From Gamarada debralockiae (taxonomy: Eukaryota; Ascomycota; Leotiomycetes; Helotiales; Hyphodiscaceae), in the NCBI GenBank assembly GCA_002803225.1, contig NXFV01001873.1, positions 1 through 64,000 on the forward strand: a stretch of DNA of 64,000 nucleotides. The letters run 5' to 3'. Below, piece by piece: positions 1 to 9,979 of this stretch (position 1 is its first letter; every line of letters begins with the position of its first letter). The position numbers and the translations under genes are program-made. The notes below the pieces were generated by a model, which saw only the letters and a list, made by a program, of their open reading frames with translations, was not told the origin of the DNA and ran no database searches.

Positions 1-731
1 TAAAAGATGATAGTGGTTTGACACCACTATGGTACGCTGCCCGGAACAGGCACGAAGATATCGTCAAGCTGCTGCTCGATATAGGCAAGGCTGATGCCAA
101 TGCAAAAGATGACAGTGGTTTAACGCCGCTTTCATGGGCTGCTCAGAACGGGCACGTGGCCGTCGTCAAGCTGCTGCTTAATACAGGCAAGGTTGATGCT
201 AATGTAAAGACTAAGGGTGGTTGGACGCCGCTGTTTTACGCTGCTGCGAAGGGGCACGAGGCTGTCATCAAGCTGTTGCTCAATACAGGCAAGGTCGATG
301 CTAATGCAAAGACTGAGGGTGGTTGGACGCCGCTGTTCTGGGCTGCTCAGAACGGGCACGAGGCCGTCGTGAAGCTGCTGCTCGACACAGGCAAGGTTGA
401 TGCTAGTGCAAAGACTGACAGTGGTTGGACGCCGTTGCTGTGGGCTGCTGAGAATAGGCAGGAGGCCATTGTCAAGCTGCTGCTCGATACAGGCAAGGTC
501 GATGTTAATGCAAAGGATGATAGTGGTTTGACGCCGCTGTTGTGGGCTGTCCAGAACGGGCATGAGGCCGTTGTTGAGCTGCTGCTTAATACAAGCAAGG
601 TCGATGCTACTGCAAAGACTAATGGTCGGACGCCGCTATCGTACGCTGCTGAGAAAGGGCACGAGGCCATCGTCAAGCTGCTGCTCAATACAAGCAAGAT
701 AGGTTCTAATACAAAGGATAACAGTGGCTGA
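1..731 (+). CDS. Ankyrin-repeat protein, 3' part (5' end outside window)
   Basis: The frame is open from the window edge, so the true start lies upstream; a TTG at 18 is not a start. It encodes seven consecutive ~34-residue ankyrin repeats with TPLxxAAxxGHExxVKLLL cores and KVDANAK loops. Ankyrin arrays bind proteins; no catalytic domain is visible here. The reading frame ends at TGA 729-731, exactly where the conserved Trp of the GGWTPL loop stands in the other repeats. Sense codons for most of another repeat follow to TAG 804-806, so the stop looks like a TGG-to-TGA nonsense change. The truncated protein may still be made. Near-identical repeat units indicate recent internal duplication. 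In fungi such arrays often sit behind NACHT or HET-type domains, but that N-terminal part is not in the window. Confidence 0.75.
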   Translation, partial: KDDSGLTPLWYAARNRHEDIVKLLLDIGKADANAKDDSGLTPLSWAAQNGHVAVVKLLLNTGKVDANVKTKGGWTPLFYAAAKGHEAVIKLLLNTGKVDANAKTEGGWTPLFWAAQNGHEAVVKLLLDTGKVDASAKTDSGWTPLLWAAENRQEAIVKLLLDTGKVDVNAKDDSGLTPLLWAVQNGHEAVVELLLNTSKVDATAKTNGRTPLSYAAEKGHEAIVKLLLNTSKIGSNTKDNSG

Positions 732-806
732 ACTCCGCTGTTGGGGGCTCCTGAGAATGGGCAGGAGGCCGTTGTCAAGCTGCTACACAAGCAACATAAG
801 TCGTAG
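732..806 (+). pseudogene. Ankyrin repeat 8, cut off by the TGA at 729
   Basis: In frame with the upstream ankyrin ORF, codons 732-803 encode TPLLGAPENGQEAVVKLL followed by a short basic tail and TAG. It matches the repeat consensus, so the original gene most likely ended at 806. Confidence 0.6.
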
Positions 807-1199
807 AGTAATGAACATAATTATAGAGGTCTACCCTACTATAACTTCAATTGCTCAACATCAACTATAATATAGTCCTCAGCTTCGCTGTCAATTTCTC
901 CTCTGCTCCTTCAACAGAGGACGATGGCCAAGCAGCGGGGGAGCGGGGCTTTTATGGATGTTTGAAAGCGGCGGCTGGCCCGTGCACCTTGCCCAACGCG
1001 ACGGATGCCAAGCCCGGAGGGGCCAACAGCACATCTCGAATATAATAAATAACGTCATTGGAATAGAGCTACCAAGGGTTGCCCGCCTTAAGGAATGCTG
1101 CCCATATGACCATCAATGGTCGTCTGCTAGAGAGAGTACCTGAAAGGAAGGAGAAGTATACTTGAGAAGGCGCGGAGTATTTTCGTATTTTAGTTCAAG
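807..1199. other. Non-coding interval
   Basis: Only short overlapping ORFs without recognisable motifs occur here. I see no RNA gene or repeat boundary. Confidence 0.5.
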
Positions 1200-1540
1200 A
1201 TGTGAGACGTAGTTCTCTATCAAGATCAATGTGAGCATAGAATCTAGAACTATTAACCCTTTTGGCGTCAATGGGAAGTGAATGTCTTGTCTAGATTATC
1301 TAGCTCTTTCTTGAGTCTAAGACATAGGGGATCACTTCCCTGTAGGCTACGTATAGTAGCTAATAAATCAGATGATGTTTGATCAACCAGGGGATTCTCA
1401 TCCTGAGCAGCCTTCCTGGCTATCCCTCTGGTGACTGTCTGTATTCGTACGAAGTCTAAGAGGTGGCCAGCCTCATTATCTTCAGGTTCTTGCTCTGCTA
1501 TCTTCTGTGGCTAGAGTCTTGGTTTAATATACTCAGCTGT
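1200..1540 (-). mobile_element. Ty3/gypsy pol remnant (RNase H to integrase linker), minus strand
   Basis: Reading the minus strand downward from about 1540 gives a mostly open stretch containing HLLDFVRIQTVTRGIARKA and later LATIRSLQGSDPLCLRLKKE. This resembles the poorly conserved pol region between RNase H and integrase of Ty3/gypsy elements. It is broken by a stop near 1275. It lies head-to-head with the plus-strand integrase beginning at ~1576, so the two are not one collinear element. The assignment rests on general resemblance and context. Confidence 0.4.
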
Positions 1541-1575
1541 CTTGCAAGCAGATGTCTTAGCTGGTCCAGGTAGTC

Positions 1576-2795
1576 GTGCTTCGGCTTTCTGCCCTTCCAG
1601 ACACGACCAGTCCTGTATCGACTGTCCTATGCATGTATCTCTGTACAGCCCTACCCGGCTACAGCCTAGCCGATCCTTATGGCCAGCTACAGTCCTTACC
1701 CGTACCGAATCGGCCGTGGGAAGAAGTCTCACTTGATTTTATTACCCAATTGCCAGAGTCCTATATAGGGACCAGGGCGTACGACTCTATTTTAGTAGTA
1801 GTAGACCGCTATACTAAAATGGCTCAGTTTATACCGACAACAACTGATCTAGCAGCCCCTGAGTTTGCTGCTCTGTTTCACGAAAATATCGAACTTGGGT
1901 ACGGCTCCCCAAGAGGAATAGTCTCTGACAGAGATACCAGGATTATAGCCAAATTCTGGGCTGAAGTCTGTACTTACTCCCTAATCAAGAGGCGCCTAAG
2001 TACTGCCTTTCACCCCCAGACAGATGGACAGACTGAGATACTGAACCGGACCCTTGAGAACTACCTACGAGCCTATACAAGCCTTGAGCAGATGAACTGG
2101 GCTATGCTACTGCCTAGTGCTGAGTTTGCATACAGCAATAGCCGAAGCTCAAGTACTAAGACGACCACCTTCATGGCCTTGTACGGCTATCATCCAGAGC
2201 TCAGGATCGATTTGGATGCCGTGGACGACATCACCGGAGGGGAGGCACCAGCGGCTCGGAACCGAGTCGGAAGGCTACAGGAACTCAGGAACAGACTCCG
2301 AGAAGAGCTTCTTAATAGTCAGGAACGACAGACCAAATACTACAATCAAAGACATCAACCTAAGCTCTTTAAACGAGGTAGCCTAGTCAAGCTTTCTACT
2401 AGGAATTTACGACTCAAAAACAAGAAGCTACAGCCTAGATAGGTTGGTCCTTTTAGGGTACTAGAAAGAATCGGTTCCCAGGCTTATCGAATAGTACTCC
2501 CAGAGAAGTACGAACGACTACATGATGTATTCCCTGTACAGTTTATCGAAGACTACCGACCCAAGGAAGGACAGCCGCTACTACCGCTCCCTGATCTCGA
2601 GGATGATACGGAATGGGAGGTAGAAGAAGTCAAAGATCAGGCTATCATCAAAGGACAGCTACACTACTTAGCCAATGGGAAGGCTGGTCGACAGAGTATA
2701 ACCAATGGGTCCCTAAGGAAGACATGGGGAATGCTAAGTAGGCTGTACAACGCTATGAGAGGCTTCAGAAGAGAAAGCAGACAAAAAAGGACTAA
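1576..2795 (+). mobile_element. Ty3/gypsy retrotransposon: integrase core plus chromodomain, degenerate
   Basis: The translated region shows a retroviral-type integrase core: RPWEEVSLDFITQLP, then DSILVVVDRYTKMAQFIP (first catalytic Asp region), GIVSDRDTR (second Asp) and FHPQTDGQTEILNRTLENYL (catalytic Glu region). An in-frame TAG at 2440-2442 interrupts the frame. Homology continues downstream through a C-terminal module ending in DVFPVQFIEDYRP, and then a chromodomain-like segment beginning EWEVEEVKDQ. In the chromodomain the frame shifts by one near 2690 (WEGWSTEYNQWVPKED is in the next frame) and a further TAG follows. Reverse transcriptase, protease and gag are absent, so this is a dead 3' pol fragment of a chromovirus-like element. 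Confidence 0.85.
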
Positions 2796-3599
2796 TTAGG
2801 AACTGTTTGTCTTTTTCCCACTGGGTTTTAATGAGGACAGTCGGAACCTAATAGGTTATTAGGGACTAGTAACTCTTAGGAGGGGGATAGTTGTAATAGG
2901 CAGGCCTAGACCCAGCTGCAAAAAGAAGCAAGGGATAGGACTCTCTTTGAGAAGAGCCGAAAACGGTTCGTAAGGGATAAGGAGGCTTATCGACTAAGCT
3001 TAAAACGGCTATGGAATCAATGGATAAAGGACAGAGATTACAGACTACCTAATCAGAGTCTAATTACTGTACGGACTTCCCTACAAAGTCCGCTATAAGA
3101 AGACCGCTGTATTCTCTCAGAGAAGGCCAAGCTTGAGTTCACTCATCAATCTACCCCTCTACTTATACTCATTAACTTACCCCCCTATTACCATCCGAGG
3201 CCCCTCTGTCTAGCTTACTCTGCCATACTGTGATCCCTCCTGCTGCCCTCCGACAGCCTAGCTGTTACAGTACCTGTCAGTGCGGCTTTACCTTCTATGT
3301 ATAATATTTTATTTCTTTATATCTCTATTCCATAGAGGGTTAAGAGAACATATGCCTTTATAGTACTCCAGAATTGCCACTAGATTTCTAAGTGACTGTA
3401 GGTGGCCAGTGCAGGCGGTATCTTCAGCCAACTACTAGGAACCTGGCTGAACCCTACCCGGCTGCAGTCTAGCCGATACATACGGCTCTTCAGCTGACTG
3501 CTGGAACACTGACTGATCAGCCCTACCTGGCTGTAGTCTAGCCGATTCACACGGCTCAGATGGCCCTACCCTAGCTGAGTTACACAGCTTAGCCTGTGG
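2796..3599. other. Non-coding transposon debris
   Basis: There is no supported gene. Two copies of a short sequence near 3450-3490 and 3522-3560 resemble 1648-1690 inside the integrase fragment (core CCTACCYGGCTRYAGYCTAG). Pyrimidine-rich stretches at 3160-3260 could be LTR-derived, but I could not define LTR ends. Confidence 0.4.
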
Positions 3600-3827
3600 C
3601 TAACAGGAACCAATCTCTTCTGCCTTTGGCAGGAACAAATCAGGCCCTACTAGCTTCTTGGCTAGTAGTTCTTTCTGAATAAGGCTTGGCTCCTTCTGAG
3701 CAGTTGCAATAAAGTCGGGCCGTCTCAAAGGCCCCTTGGCTGGGTTTAGGAGTCCTGGCTGATATTGTATAATAAAGTCGTACGGTATTACAGTCGTTTG
3801 CAAAACCGGCTTCCCCTCCATACGCAC
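3600..3827 (-). mobile_element. Ty3/gypsy RNase H-end remnant, minus strand
   Basis: The 75-codon minus-strand ORF contains YDFIIQYQPGLLNPAKGPLR, which matches the end of gypsy RNase H domains (usual form: FDFxIxYRPGxxNxxADALSRRP). The conserved ADALSR is changed to AKGPLR. On this strand the fragment precedes the linker remnant at 1200-1540, so both may derive from one minus-strand element later split by other sequence. Confidence 0.6.
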
Positions 3828-4620
3828 TTAGAAATTTCTTTATCCCTATCGAGCAAGGGGCCCAGAATCTCGCTGGCCAAAATCAGTTAGAATAATACAA
3901 GGATTCTGGAAATGGATCTTCTGCAAACTCCCTAAAAAGTACTCCGGAAGCCTGCAGACTAGCGACAGAGTGAGTGTAGGTCTTATAGAGGAAGTTTTAC
4001 TAAGGAGACGGAGGTACCTTGTAGGTCGTGAAAACAGCTGTGTGCAAAGTAAGTGTTAAAAGTATAAGATGAAGGCGATGTCTCCTAATTGTTTTTGATA
4101 TTGACATCATTATCATTCAAATTGATTGATTGATTGATTCTTACACTGATATGGCTAAAGAGCTACGCAGGAAACCACAGTATTGAATAATCCCCAGGGG
4201 AAACCTCTCCGGACAAAAACCCCTGGACCAGCCTGTCTACATGCCTGCTGCTCGTCGACGCGCCGCCGGCGTTCCAAAGACAAGATCAACCGTTAGGTTC
4301 TCCTCTTGTTGTCCCTCTGCTTGCCCTAAATCCAAGATATCCACTATTCCAAGCTACAGCAAGTATATAGGTCTACATGTATTCATGGCTCAGCAGTTTG
4401 GGTCTGTAATTATGTAGAAGAGTAAGGAAAGGCTAGCTAGAACATTGTAATCTCCAGGCCCTCACCGACCCTTCGCCCACAAATAGCCAGCACTCCTCCC
4501 TCTCCTATAACAGTGATTGTCGTCCCTAATTCGCCTAGGGAAAAGACGGCTGTATTTGAATAGCTAGCATGCTATTTATTCCTCTATATTTTTATACTAG
4601 ATAGGTGGAGTGGTACTCTA
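3828..4620. other. Non-coding interval with a (ATTG)n microsatellite
   Basis: No gene is supported. An ATTG/TTGA tetranucleotide run lies at about 4121-4140. Confidence 0.45.
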
Positions 4621-4639
4621 GTCCTTCTACAGCCTTCCG

Positions 4640-4800
4640 GACGGCCACTTGTATATTGGCGTGGGAAGTGCGTCCACGTGACAGAGCCTAGGGTGCCCAA
4701 TCCCAAGTTGAGAGGCAGGGTTTCGAACCCTCCACTGCGCCCGCCACTGACTAGCAACTCGCCGGTGGTCATCCACCACCCGGCTAATCTGTCGAACGCG
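4640..4800 (-). repeat. Possible tRNA-related SINE or tRNA relic
   Basis: On the minus strand the segment contains GGGTTCGAAACCCT, a good match to the RNA polymerase III B box and T-arm (GGTTCGANNCC). It is preceded about 28 nt upstream by GTTGCTAGTCAGTGG, which resembles an A box. The A-to-B spacing is too short for a complete tRNA and no acceptor stem can be drawn, so a SINE head or decayed tRNA is more likely. No second copy was seen in the window. Confidence 0.3.
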
Positions 4801-5126
4801 GGCTTGTGTACCTAGGAGTGTCTGCCACCACTCCCACCCCCCATCATTCAAATTAGATTCATCAATAGTCTTCAAGTCCTATTTCTTTTCAATTGAAGTC
4901 GAATCCTATTCAGCTCCTGCTCTCTAGAAGAATAGAAGCGACTCGACGTTTACTTTAATTACTACTTTAATCTTCGTTATCAAGAGTAACTTAATACCTC
5001 ATGGCCTTTGGTTATTCTCTCGGGGCACTCAGGCTATTTCATCAATTAAGTTCAACTGTATATTCGATCACTAAATTAATCTCTCTAATCTACTAAACTA
5101 CTATCTCAAACACGCTACCCTTCACG
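4800..5126. other. AT-rich upstream sequence
   Basis: No ORF or RNA is supported. It may contain the old promoter of the broken secreted-protein gene starting at 5127. Confidence 0.4.
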
Positions 5127-5929
5127 ATGCCTTCGTTATACACTCTTATCCTAGGCATAGTCTTTGCCGTGCTAGCCCTTATTCAACTCTCTACCGCATC
5201 TCCTGTCTTAGAAGAAGTAGCCGTAGACTATACTCCTCAGCCTCTAAGCCTATTACTATAGTCTCAGCTCCTACTCCAACTATACCCATCTCGGGAGATA
5301 TGTACCTTCCTCCCCTATCCTTCCTCAAGCACCCCAAACTAAATGTTTCTTCCTCACAGATACCACCAAACTCCCCTCCGCACCCACCATCAACCAACAC
5401 AACCGCGCAACTCCCACTATACCATTATCTGATAGTAAGCCTCTTTCCCGTCCCTTACTACACCTGCCTCACTCCAAGTACTTCTACCTTCAAGGCTAAG
5501 CTATACCTAACAATCCATCTCATAGACATAACAGAATTACCCTCAACCAACCTTATACTTGTCGCAGTAGCTCTAGGGAGAGGAGTTCAGAACTACACGT
5601 GTGCGACCGCAAGCTCTGTACCCGTAGTACTAGGTACAGAAGTAACCCTCTTTGACGCTATAGCCCTAGCCTCCTCCGATACCGATTGTCTAAACAGCTT
5701 GCCCGCGCTAGTAGTTTTTATACCGTTACCTAGCGGTTCCTACTTAGTAGCAGCAGGTACCAACCTCGATATATTAGGACACTATTATTTTGATTTAGTT
5801 GGGACTCTAAACTTTAACTTTTCTACTATGAATAAGATTGGATTCTTTCGAAAAACTGCCGCTATCAACGCTCCTGCTTTAGTAAACAAAGGGCCTATTG
5901 GCACAAGAGTAGTCCTTGGCTTCAGTTAG
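5127..5929 (+). pseudogene. DUF3455-like secreted protein, frameshifted
   Basis: ATG at 5127 starts a clear signal peptide (MPSLYTLILGIVFAVLALIQ, then LSTASP as a likely cleavage region), but that frame stops at TAG 5259-5261. The rest of the protein continues in another frame to TAG at 5927-5929. It shows NLILVAVALGRGVQNYTCAT and GHYYFDLVGTLNF, the two hallmark blocks of fungal DUF3455 secreted proteins (LGxGxQNYTC and GxHYFd). No convincing intron joins the frames, so a small indel between about 5217 and 5300 is the simplest reading. The family's function is unknown; members are extracellular. The gene sits in a transposon-rich area, consistent with decay. Confidence 0.65.
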
Positions 5930-7384
5930 ACAAGGCTAGTTACACAAGCATAGGAATTAGTTAAGTGTACTGGGTTGAGACAGTATAATAACGATCAAAG
6001 GGAGGAGTTGTATGACCTCGGATATCACTGTATTTGCCTATCAGAACACTTCAGGCAGATATACATATCCCGGGTATTCTTGTCGTTAGCGTCTTAGCTC
6101 TCATACGGGCAGCTGGTGCGAGAGGGGTTCGCATGACTTCGCACATTGCCCCTATCTGCCCATCCGAAGGCTTTAGGCAGACTGGCATATCCTAGGTCTT
6201 TCCCATCGTCCGGCGTCTCAGCTGCTAATCCTACAGCGGGCGTAGTCCAATTAACAAATCTTCAGGCCCCAGTAAACCCAAGCAATGCTCCTAGCAAAGC
6301 TTCGTATGATCCTGCCGGGTCGAATCAGCCTAGGGCCGCGCAATCAAGACGAATAAGAAATATGCTACGGCCAGGGGGAAACTCACTAGGAAGCTGCTAG
6401 CGCGTCGTCCTCCGGCGGCATTTGGGGCGCAGTGAGGCATTCTGCGACAAGGAGTATAGGCCAGGTCCACGGCCTCTCCGTCTCTAGAGCGTCCTGTAGT
6501 GAGGGGGGGTGATAGTGCGATAAGGTAGATCTCGAGAGGGTTTAGACGCTATCTAGCTCATAACTCAGCTAATGCGAGGCAACGGTATAAGAGGATCTGT
6601 ATTATAGCCACTCAGTAGTATCGAACAGTAGGAGGCGATCGTGGATTCTGGTTGAAGTTGCCCGCACGATATTGGTATGGCCTCCTTAGCTGCGTGGCAG
6701 ATCAGGGGAGCCTAGTAGGATAGGGTAGTCTTGCAATATGGTCACGTGATGGACGAAAAGGGTAGGAGAATGTGGTTGGATTATTAAGGTATGAAGATAC
6801 TGGAGATACTAATGAACAAACCAAGTACAGTAGTCTGTACTTATAGACAGGAATCCTCCCTATGACTCATAGAACACGTCACACCGATCAAGTGATCCTA
6901 TGACACATGACACCATGTGACACCATGTGACTCAGCAGGCAGCACTATCTGCCTAGAACCAGAGTCACCTGATTACTCATTCCAACAGGTAGATCTAGGC
7001 AAAAGGGCCGAAATGCGCATGAAGGGCGAGTACCGAGCGTCGCGAAAGTGGAAGTTTGGGGCTGTTGGAAGAAGAAGAAGAAGAAGTAGAAGTAGCGCCC
7101 AGCTACACGCGCGCCTTACTCAAAGCGGAGGGTCACTAAACCTGTGGGGCAAACCGTAGTACTAGGATAATAATACTAAAAAAAATATATCTTAAAATGA
7201 GAAAAGTTATTATAGTATGGTTTTTTATGATATTGTTGCGTTCTTTATACGTGAAAATATATAAGATAATCCTATTAGAGATCCCGAATTGGCTCTGGCA
7301 AGAACCCTTGTAAGGGGAGCAGGTCGGGTGCCTTGGCAAACTCGGCTGGGAAACTATAGCCGGGGTGCACAGGGCGCCAAAATA
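5930..7384. other. Non-coding interval
   Basis: Short ORFs at 6146-6400 and 6917-7159 have no recognisable domain. A (GAA)n run lies near 7068-7090 and a very AT-rich patch at 7170-7265. No LTR or TIR could be defined. Confidence 0.45.
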
Positions 7385-7620
7385 GGAACCGCACTATGAT
7401 GACTCGGGGCGTGCTCAGGATGCTCAGGCTCGACTCAGGCTCTACTCAGGCTCTACTCAGGCTCTACTCAGGCTCTACTCAGGGATGCTCACCCTCGGCT
7501 CAGACATGCTCAGACGTTCGCTCGCCCTCAGCTCAGGTAACAGCGGCCGCTGCTCACGTCCAGAGACTAAAACGGAACCAGCGAGGATGAGATTAGAGTC
7601 TGACTTTCCCGGTAGTAATA
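7385..7620. repeat. GCTCA-type dispersed repeat, copy 1
   Basis: A run of TCAGGCTCTAC units (about 7436-7485) is followed by GCTCACCCTCGGCTCAG. A conserved tail comes next: a NotI-like palindrome (GCGGCCGC at about 7545), CTCACGTCCAGAGACTAAAA and CGGAACCAGC. The same order of modules recurs at 50,925-51,130, and the GCTCACCCTCGGCTCA core recurs near 45,060. The shared non-coding tail argues for a dispersed element rather than chance simple repeats. Confidence 0.7.
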
Positions 7621-7837
7621 GGCCCAAGCACCGTTCTATCTAAACTGATTGTCAGTCAAAGTACTTGAACGGCTATAAACCGAAGGCACTGAAACTGAGT
7701 TCACTACTAGGGAAGCAGGTCATATCGAGGGTTTCTTACACTTGGGATACTGCGAGCCATGTCTCCTGAGAACATGGGCGGTATGGTCTCAGCCATTATT
7801 GTCTCGCTGGTAAAGCCATTCCTATCATATTCCTGCA

Positions 7838-9009
7838 TTAGCTTTGTTTCTTTGAAGGTAGTAGGGTTGCCTGTTCTAAGTATCTTTGTTGAGACTCCAT
7901 TGTTGCCAGCTCTGGGTTCAGAATACCTTTGATCTCCGAATACTCGTCTGCTCGAGAAGCTATAGCAGTACGTACTGTATAGTCTAGAATGTCATCTATA
8001 ATTTCAAGTTGTTATGCTGTGTAATAGAAATGATTGGCGTTTCTGACTGCATCCTTGCAGAGCATCAGAATTAGATCATCTTGCTTCCAATTTCTGATGA
8101 TGGCCTCTTTGGCACCATCTGATGATGCTGGCTAGGCACTGAATCTCAAATCGAATGGATCGCCGCCCTCATGGAATACTCGGCAGGCAAGCAACCCATA
8201 ACAATACATATCGACCCTGTAAAGATCATCTGGGTCGATTTCCTCCAAAGACTCTGGGGCATCCCATGGCGGTGTGAAGGGTTTTTGTCTGATGGGTCTA
8301 TCAGGGTCAAAATCTGTTGCTAGCAGCGCAGATCCAAAATCACAGAGCTTAGCTGTGAAATGGTCCGCCCTTGCCCTGAAAATGAGCACTTTTGATATTT
8401 TGAGATCCCCATGAAGCACACCGGCGTCATGCAACGCTTCAGCCCGCTTGCGATATCATATAACATACTGGTCTTGACTACCAATGTATACGATAAAAAC
8501 CTCCAAGGGGCAAAAAGTCCTCGAGCGTTCCACAATCTGCGTACTCTAATAGTAAGAGCGGTAATCTGTGTCTGTCTTCGGGGCGGTCGAAAAAGTTTCC
8601 TTCCCAAACCAAGCCAACCACGTTGGCAATGTTTTTGTGGCTTCGAGATGAGCATACCCAATTACCGAATTTCTTTGGATATACCTGCTAATGCTGTGGA
8701 GTGGTTGTCATCGTTACGGTGAAAGAAATGTTTCACAGCCACCTTCTGTCCATGAGGGAGGCTGCAATCGAGAGGATTTTCCCCTCCATACCAGTCGCCC
8801 TTTCCTGATAGGTCCTTCGCTAATCTGGCAACATTGACAATAGGAAATGCCCCATGACAGGCCATCACAGTTATACCAGACGGATTAGCGGTGATTCCGT
8901 TGTCGAAAAGAGGTATGCCATGCTCAAAGGCGAGGGTTATTAAGGAGGCGCCATCGCATTGGAAGTTATTCGATTGGTCATCAGGCTCCCTTGGCTTCTC
9001 ATCGGGCAA
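7838..9009 (-). pseudogene. Protein kinase-like gene, multiply disrupted
   Basis: The minus strand carries dispersed kinase motifs. These are GQKVAVKHFF (VAVK lysine motif, near 8740), HGDLKISKVLIF (catalytic loop, near 8400), CDFGSA (DFG, near 8345) and APESLEEIDPDDLYRVDMYCYGLL (APE and helix F; 8200-8270, motif shown shortened: APESLEE / YRVDMYCYG). The parts lie in different frames. A TAA follows KEIR at about 8662, a frameshift is needed before the N-lobe segment NIANVVGLVWEGNFF, and another before the catalytic loop. Downstream the frame of the C-lobe continues through TAG at 8132 and a TAA near 8015 to a final stop at 7838. Both downstream stops fit Gln or Trp codons altered by C-to-T or G-to-A change. 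It resembles large fungal families of orphan kinase-like proteins; no function can be assigned. Confidence 0.75.
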
Positions 9010-9689
9010 GACTCTGCAGAAACTTATCGAGACGATTTACAAGAGACATTTCCATTCTTTGAAGTATCAAGTTGAAAATATTTGAGCTGCTCCTCCAGAG
9101 CAGGGAGAAACGAGATATAGAAATTAGGCAACCATTTGGCGAAGCGCAGATGATGATGTGGCCTGCATCAATCCACCTTTTATGTGGTGTATCACATCAC
9201 CGTGAGGGTTGGCTGCTTGCGACCAACCGCCAAATTGACCCTAGACTTACATGCAATTCTACATCTCTACCATAAAGGCAGCCGTGTTGAGAGCGGCAAG
9301 ATGGAGGCCGTCAAGCAACCTCATGAAAACAGCCATTCACATGAGCAGTCGTTCCGGTGTAGACAACAACTGCTGGTGTAGTAGTCATATCAGGGGGAAT
9401 GGCTAGTTACCTAGAACAGATTGCCACCCGAATACAGTATTGAATTCAACACTTTTTGCTGCATGTCGCAGAAGAAGGCATTTTCGAGATGATGTCAACC
9501 AAGACCATTATACCCTTAGGCAAACCCTTGATCATGATCGTCGCTATTCCTGTCGCAGAATTGAAGCTGTCAATATGGAAAGAGGTCAGACGCTAGCCAA
9601 AATTGGCCTCCGCCCAAACCAGAACGAGTCACGCATGCCTGAACGAGAGTTGCTAAGCCCACGCGCAACCTTAATACAAAAAGCCAGCT
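9010..9689. other. Non-coding interval
   Basis: Several short plus-strand ORFs overlap (for example 9440-9694) but show no domain. Part of this could be the eroded 5' region of the following pseudogene. Confidence 0.4.
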
Positions 9690-9979
9690 TTTAGGATGCT
9701 GAATACGTGGACATCAGCTAGACGCTTTCAACCTTTCAAGGCACAATATCCAGGAGTTATCATTGAGCTCTCCTACTCGCAGGAGAAGAAGGATCTGCCA
9801 CATTTAGGAAATGAGTATATTCCTGGGTCAGATGCAGATATTCTCGTCGTAATTGGCATCGATGTAGAGTGGGAAGCATGAAGGCATATATTTCAGTATG
9901 GCGCCCACGCATTGGGCTAAATGATGCCGGAGAGGGAGAATTGTCCTACACAGACAGTGACAGATCAGATATTCTCTTC
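9690..9979 (+). pseudogene. Fragment of a repeat-associated fungal protein (VIIELSYSQ family)
   Basis: One frame reads YPGVIIELSYSQEKKDLPHL, then NEYIPGSDADILVVIGIDVEW, ending at TGA near 9880. The next frame continues with MKAYISVWRPRI and GEGELSYTDS to TAA 9977-9979. I recall this block pattern (V/I-I-E-V/L-SYSQ, K, Y-I-x-GS, I-x-V-V-x-G-x-D, SVWRP) from multicopy hypothetical proteins in filamentous fungi. The E with SYSQ on a predicted strand is reminiscent of PD-(D/E)XK nuclease cores, but that is only a guess. A single-base shift separates the two parts and the N-terminus is missing. Confidence 0.5.

Noticed and set aside
5217..5300. An intron joining the signal peptide to the DUF3455-like body
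   Set aside because: The only GT...AG pairs in the needed window are about 24 bp apart, too short to splice; a frameshift is simpler.
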